The notes below the pieces were generated by a model. It was not told where the DNA came from. It did not search any database and saw only the letters and a list, made by a program, of their open reading frames with translations. A DNA stretch of 64,000 nucleotides from Acanthochromis polyacanthus (Eukaryota > Chordata > Actinopteri > Pomacentridae): NCBI RefSeq assembly GCF_021347895.1, contig NC_067123.1, positions 38,241,571-38,305,570 on the forward strand. The letters run 5' to 3'. Below are positions 59,256 through 64,000 of this stretch, in pieces. Every line of letters begins with the position of its first letter. Within the stretch, counting starts at the first letter, position 1. The position numbers were made by a program, and so were the translations under genes.

Positions 59256-61180
59256 ATTACATATCGCATTGATCTCGTAATGTGGTAGCCGTTCGGCGCG
59301 TCCACATCGCAGTTAGTGACACTCATATTTGTGCTTGCTTTTAATCTCCGGCGATAAGAACCACACTTCTAATTTCCCATCTGGCGGCCGTGCAGTGCTC
59401 GGCGACTGCCACAGAAACATCTGTTGCAGTTGAAGTCCACTCATCACTTGTCAGCCCGACATATTCATCAGACGGGATTTTTGAGGGCTTTTTGCTTTGC
59501 TGGAGTCATATGCGATTACAGATGTTACATGTCTTCAAACTGCAGCACTTTGGCACAAGATCATGGATTTAGCCCAGAAACCTTAGTCTCTGTGAAGTTT
59601 TAAAGCGCCGCTGCAGATGAAATGCACCAGTTCAGCGGTTATCACTTGATAAACAGCTGTCATATAGTTTTTGGCTGCTGTGTTACCGCAGTGTGTGCTT
59701 GTTGACATGCTAAACCCTCAGTCTCTGCAAGTATTTATTTTTTAAAATATAGTCGACATACCGGTTTTTGTGAAGTGATGTCACGCTTTGCAAGTAGTGC
59801 ACACGACAGCATCCTTCGTCTAATCTTCCCCTTTTCACTGAGCAGGATGCAAAAAAAAAAAAAAAGCCAAGTTTGTTCAGTAAATTAACGAGAATTAATT
59901 GGTGTAGATAAGTATATTCTTGGCCATCTGCTGAGGGGATTCATGTGTGAATGCTTTGCCTGTGCACCCAACGCTTTGTCAAATTCATGTCGCTTTTGCG
60001 TTCCGACGGGGATGCTTTTAGAAGATGGGAACCAAAGCTGTGGGGAATTCAGCGATGCAGCTCACTCAAGGAGAGGCTTAATCTTTTAAAGGACGCCCAG
60101 CTCGCTTTGTACTCGACAGCGTTTCCTCAGTCATGCAGAGGAATATTAAGTCAATGATGGGCAGCTGCTGGAAGATTGATCACTGTACTATCAGTCAAAC
60201 CTTTTGTTTAAACTAGGCTGTAGTTTACATTTTGGACATTATTTACATGATAGGGCTATAAGGGTGTAAGTGAGGCTGTCTCATTTTGTTATACACACAC
60301 CCCACCTTACCCAAGATCGCTCTCAGCGCTGTGATTGCTGTGGAACACTTTGGGGTTCACATTTCTCATCCTTCTTCTGTAAGTTCTAATCGATACCAGC
60401 GTATCCCCAGTTGGTTAATTGCATGCTACACGATCAGCTCCGTATAGAGTTATTGAACACAGCGAGCACAGCCGCCTAATGGTTTTGTCACTGATGGATG
60501 CCCTGCAGTTTTACAAGTACTGATAAAGTTGAGCTCGTCTACAGGGACAGAACCCCAATCCCCTTCGTTATTACTGCCTATGTCAGCGTTTAAAGTGAAG
60601 CTTTTATGCTCAGATTCTAGGGTTTCCCCTGGCAAAACATTGAACTTGTTGACTAATAGTCATTAATTCAGGTCCACTACTCATCGCACAATTATGATTT
60701 TCATTTAATTAGTTTAATTTAGAAATTGATTTGAGTTCCAGTGCTGAGAGAGTGGCCTAACACTGTTAACATTGTGCTAAATTACAGAGGAATACAAAAC
60801 TGCAGCAAAAAATAGCCTTTAAAATGCAAAGATAACACGTGAACACATTAAGTAAGCATCTGAAGTGACAGAACGTTGCTTCTGAATGTGGCACAGAAAC
60901 CAAGAAGAAAAGTGAACGTTTCAGTTATGAGTGTTGCAGCTATGGAATGCTCCCGGTCAGAAGATCTCAGCCGGTGAGCATCTTGTCCACAGAAACTATA
61001 GGGTCGTACTTTAATACTGCCATCAATCATCTGCCGCTGGCACCCTGTCAGAAAGACACTCGGTCGCAGTGTTGTTGGTCCAATGAACTATATATTTTTC
61101 CCCCTTGAGACTGGACCTGTGAGTCCCAGCCACTGTGTCGAACAACTTTTCTGTCTGAAGTGACCCCACACATATCATTT

Positions 61181-61542
61181 CCATCCATCCATCCATCCTC
61201 TATACGTCACTTTATCCTCACTAGGGTCATGGGGGGTGCTGGAGTCTATCCCAGCTGACTCGGGTGAAGGCAGGGGACACCCTGGACAGGTCACCAGTCT
61301 GTCTCAGGGCTACATATACAGACACACAATCACACTCGCATTCACACCTATGGACAATTTAGAGTAACCAATTAACCTCAGCATATTTTTGGACTGTGGG
61401 AGGAAGCCGGAGTACCCGGAGAAAACCCACGCATGCACAGGGAGAACATGCAAACTCCATGCAGAAAGATCCCAGGCCCACCCCGGGATTTGAACCGGGG
61501 ATCTTCTTGCTGCAAGGCGAAAGTGCTAACCACTGTGCAGCC
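61181..61542 (-). mobile_element. tRNA-derived SINE, near full length
   Basis: The minus strand opens GGCTGCACAGTGGTTAGCAC (A-box-like) and has CCCCGGTTCAAATCCCGGGG (B box). The body has CATGCGTGGGTTTTCTCCGG, CCACAGTCCAAAAATATGCT and AGCTGGGATAGACTCCAGCA, and the tail is GGATGGATGGATGG. This is a well-known teleost SINE and the best preserved of the three copies in the window. Confidence 0.85.
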
Positions 61543-61904
61543 ATAATTTCCTTCCAGACACATGTAAATACTCACCAATAAATATAAATTGCAATGTGTG
61601 TTTTTGACTGTACGTGTTTTCACTACCTGTGGAGTTTCAGTCTTTAGCCCACTTCGTTTAGGATCGACCACCCAATCCAAAGACTCTCCTCATCGTCTGA
61701 TGTTTGGCTGACCGTTAGTGGGGCAGATCTATCAGACATGTCCCCAAACCGTTCTCTTCTTCTGACTGCAGGGCTTTGAATGTAATGCATCTTTGCCAAA
61801 CTTCAGGGCTTGTACTAGTCTGTTTTTATACAGTGACAGAAATGATTTGATGAGGGGAAGTGGGATGCTATCAGGCTTTAGTTTGTGCTGTTGATGCGTT
61901 ATGT

Positions 61905-62567
61905 GGGTCAGCATACAATTGTGGGACTTTTTGTATCATAGTTGACATTTTTGCTGTTTTCAGGCCTAAAATCAGCAGGACCGCCTATAACCAAACAGCA
62001 CATGGCATTTTAAGAGATTCTTCTAAAGGTTATGAGTAAAATTAAAAGTTATTCGTAAACCTGTTGACTACTTTATATTAAATAACTCAAAGCCTTGGAG
62101 TCTTCCAGTCTTTTCTTCAGGAGGAAATGACATCATGTGAAGCAGGTCATGTGATCTGGAATTAACACACTTCCTGGAGAGGTGTTTATGTAACGGGGAA
62201 CTTAATTGAAAGTCATTTCTTGGACGCAGATGCAATTTGTTATTTTCCATCTAAAATTTAATATATTGCCAGAAAAGAAATATCTGTCAATGTAATAAAA
62301 GAACACAATCCAAGCTATTTCTGAATCGGCTCATTTTATTATTGTTTAGTTCATTAGAAGGTGGTTGTTATTAAATTGGGACGGTTATTTAGTTAACATT
62401 TTAGTGATATCCAGTCATTTTTTACTAATAAGTGATTGTTTCCACAATAAATAATTCTGGAATTTGTAAAGACGTCATCATAATTAGCATAAAAAACATT
62501 AGTTTTTTACTTTGTATGCAAAATATATCCCATGGACTTCAAAAGTCCCTCAGTTATATATTGATCC
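61905..62567 (+). mobile_element. MITE with GGGTCAATATATAA-type inverted ends, most complete copy
   Basis: The left end GGGTCAGCATACAATTGTGG then GACTTTTTG, and the right end reverse-complemented, GGATCAATATATAACTGAGG then GACTTTTG, form roughly 28-bp terminal inverted repeats. Length is 663 bp and no transposase is present. Other copies are at 1-24, 13200-13822, 14076-14275, 16318-16504 and 43258-43748. The superfamily is not clear from the ends. Confidence 0.8.
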
Positions 62568-64000
62568 ATATTACGTTTTGTCCAACCCATTTCTATATAT
62601 AATGGAGGGGAACTTCTGGCATGAAAAAGCTTTTATTTGTCTGTCTGCCAATCCAGTGGAGCTGCTGGACACCGTAACTGAAAACTCCTTTGGGTCACCA
62701 GCTGCATTGTTGAGCACTAAATTTCATCCGTCCTGCATTCTGCTGCTGAGTTATATTTCTGCTGTTAGCATGACATTGATCACAAATGTGTCATTTGTGC
62801 GTGATTCTTAAATCATGGCAGAGACAGAATGGTGCGTTACCTCAGGCTGGTGTACACAGCGAGCAGTAAATCTGCCGTCGGTCACGTCTTCCTTAGAGTC
62901 CTACTCAGGCGGCAGAGATCTTCTTCACTTGGCCTCATTGGACTCAGCTGACCAGACACATTCTTCTTCATCATCTTATCACGGGGAGCAGTTAGATCAC
63001 ACTGAGCCGTCGCTTTGTTTAGATTGCTGATCTCTTTGTAGTTGTTTAGCTCAAAATGCAGGAAGCCGTGGAGTGTGAAATGATTCTGTGTACCAAACGC
63101 TCGATCTGAAAATTGTTAAGAGACCTGCTGCCCTTCACAGGCAGCGGGAGCAGCAGGGCTTCACGTAGTGCCACAGGGTTAAATGCTCACCAAACTCTTC
63201 GCTGTGTTTCTTTTTCTTACTGGAACAGGGTATGGCTGCGCACATACGATCACGAGTTTAATGAATTGTGGCAGAATTAATGTGAATTATCCTACGCCAT
63301 GCTGAGACTTAATTCAGTGCAGTTTTTGTTATCAAATGATGCACCAAGTAAATACTAATTATTTTAGAAACTATGCAATTGAAGCAGTCTTATTGTTGCA
63401 GTTATTGTTAATTAGTTTGTCACTGTTGTGGGAAATGGGCTCAGAACTGCTAGTTTTCATGAATGTGCTATTGTTTTTCTTTTATTTATTATGTAACAGG
63501 ATGAAGAAAATGACAAATTGTTATTACAGGTTGTAAGTTTTAAGTGGAAAAGTTAGCAACTGCATCTTATTAAAAAGCATGAAGGGTTAGAATATGTAAT
63601 GGATTTCAGAAGAACTGATAAATTAAAGTCTCTGATAATTGAAAGACACAAAAAGATCATCTCAGCAGACCGATTAAGCTCCACACAAACTCTCAGAGCG
63701 ATTCTTTTGCGTCACCAAAGTTCTCTAAATGGCGAGGAGTTGGTGAGCAGATGGCAACGGAAAGCTGAAGCGCAGCCATGTTTTACAGTTTCACCCTAAC
63801 CTGCAACATCTCCGACTGCTTCACATGTCAGATGATCACTTCCATGTGTATTTATGCGTCTTCCAGTGCTTCTCATCATCTCTATCCTGTCATTAGGGTG
63901 TTTACATGCATCTGTTTATATGTCCACTGCCTGTCTGTATAATTCTATCTGTCATTTAGTAGTGTTTGTCTTATGTTAATCTGTATTGGCTTTTAACGGC

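Larger units (their letters stand above)
28024..64000 (+). other. stt3b: stt3b intron 1 (open at window end)
   Basis: No sequence encoding the expected continuation (F-N-Y-R-S-T-H-H-L and F-L-N-W-F-D-E-R-A-W-Y-P) was found on the + strand, so the first intron appears to run at least 36 kb to the window edge. Named repeats are listed separately. I see nothing to name, apart from short frames lacking any recognisable protein, in 28.1-30.7, 32.9-33.65, 34.85-36.5, 36.7-39.3, 39.4-41.5, 41.9-43.25, 44.2-46.7, 47.4-49.5, 49.9-52.1, 53.4-53.85, 55.1-56.1, 56.3-57.5, 57.75-58.2, 59.3-61.15 and 62.6-64.0 kb. A separate gene inside the intron is possible but unsupported. Confidence 0.75.

Overview
This window is nuclear DNA from a teleost fish, probably a spiny-rayed (percomorph-type) species. 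Two vertebrate genes can be read, both on the + strand, split by introns with canonical GT/AG borders. The remaining sequence is full of fish-type interspersed repeats (tRNA-derived SINEs, MITEs of the piggyBac, Harbinger, Tigger/pogo and hAT types, LINE tails), microsatellites and one large minisatellite. There is no sign of bacterial operons, CRISPR arrays or prophages.

Layout. 1-15.6 kb: the 3' part of a TGF-beta receptor type II gene (tgfbr2). It comprises the penultimate coding exon (8592-8716), the terminal coding exon (14457-14636) and the 3' UTR; the ligand-binding, transmembrane and main kinase exons lie upstream of the window. The intron upstream of exon 8592 carries a T-rich repeat with a ~400-bp internal period (3449-5172). 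The last intron carries a 33-bp minisatellite of about 69 copies (9509-11795), lying between what look like the two ends of a decayed Tigger element (9089-12225). 15.7-27.4 kb: intergenic DNA with a piggyBac MITE, a SINE, a Harbinger MITE that still holds a Myb/SANT-like coding remnant, a (TG)43 microsatellite, and a repeat-poor block (20.7-25.4 kb) that reads like conserved non-coding regulatory DNA. 27.4-28.0 kb: CpG-rich promoter, 5' UTR and first coding exon of stt3b, a catalytic subunit of oligosaccharyltransferase. 28.0-64 kb: no further stt3b exon was recognised, so this is best read as a first intron of at least 36 kb, littered with mobile elements, several nested in one another.

The order tgfbr2 then stt3b in the same orientation matches the human chromosome 3 neighbourhood, where GADL1 lies between them; no GADL1-like exon was seen here. 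The two genes do not form a functional unit: one is a serine/threonine kinase receptor at the plasma membrane, the other an ER membrane glycosylation enzyme. Their adjacency is ancient synteny.

I did not find a convincing new biological system. The items most worth a second look are the mobile-element architectures: the minisatellite inside a Tigger remnant, the repeat family that expands a 400-bp tandem unit, a 249-bp hairpin MITE, an 80-bp hairpin inside a piggyBac MITE, an orphan CpG-rich block in the stt3b intron, and a SINE nested in a MITE with a visible target duplication. All family assignments come from reading the sequence and from memory of repeat families, not from a database search.
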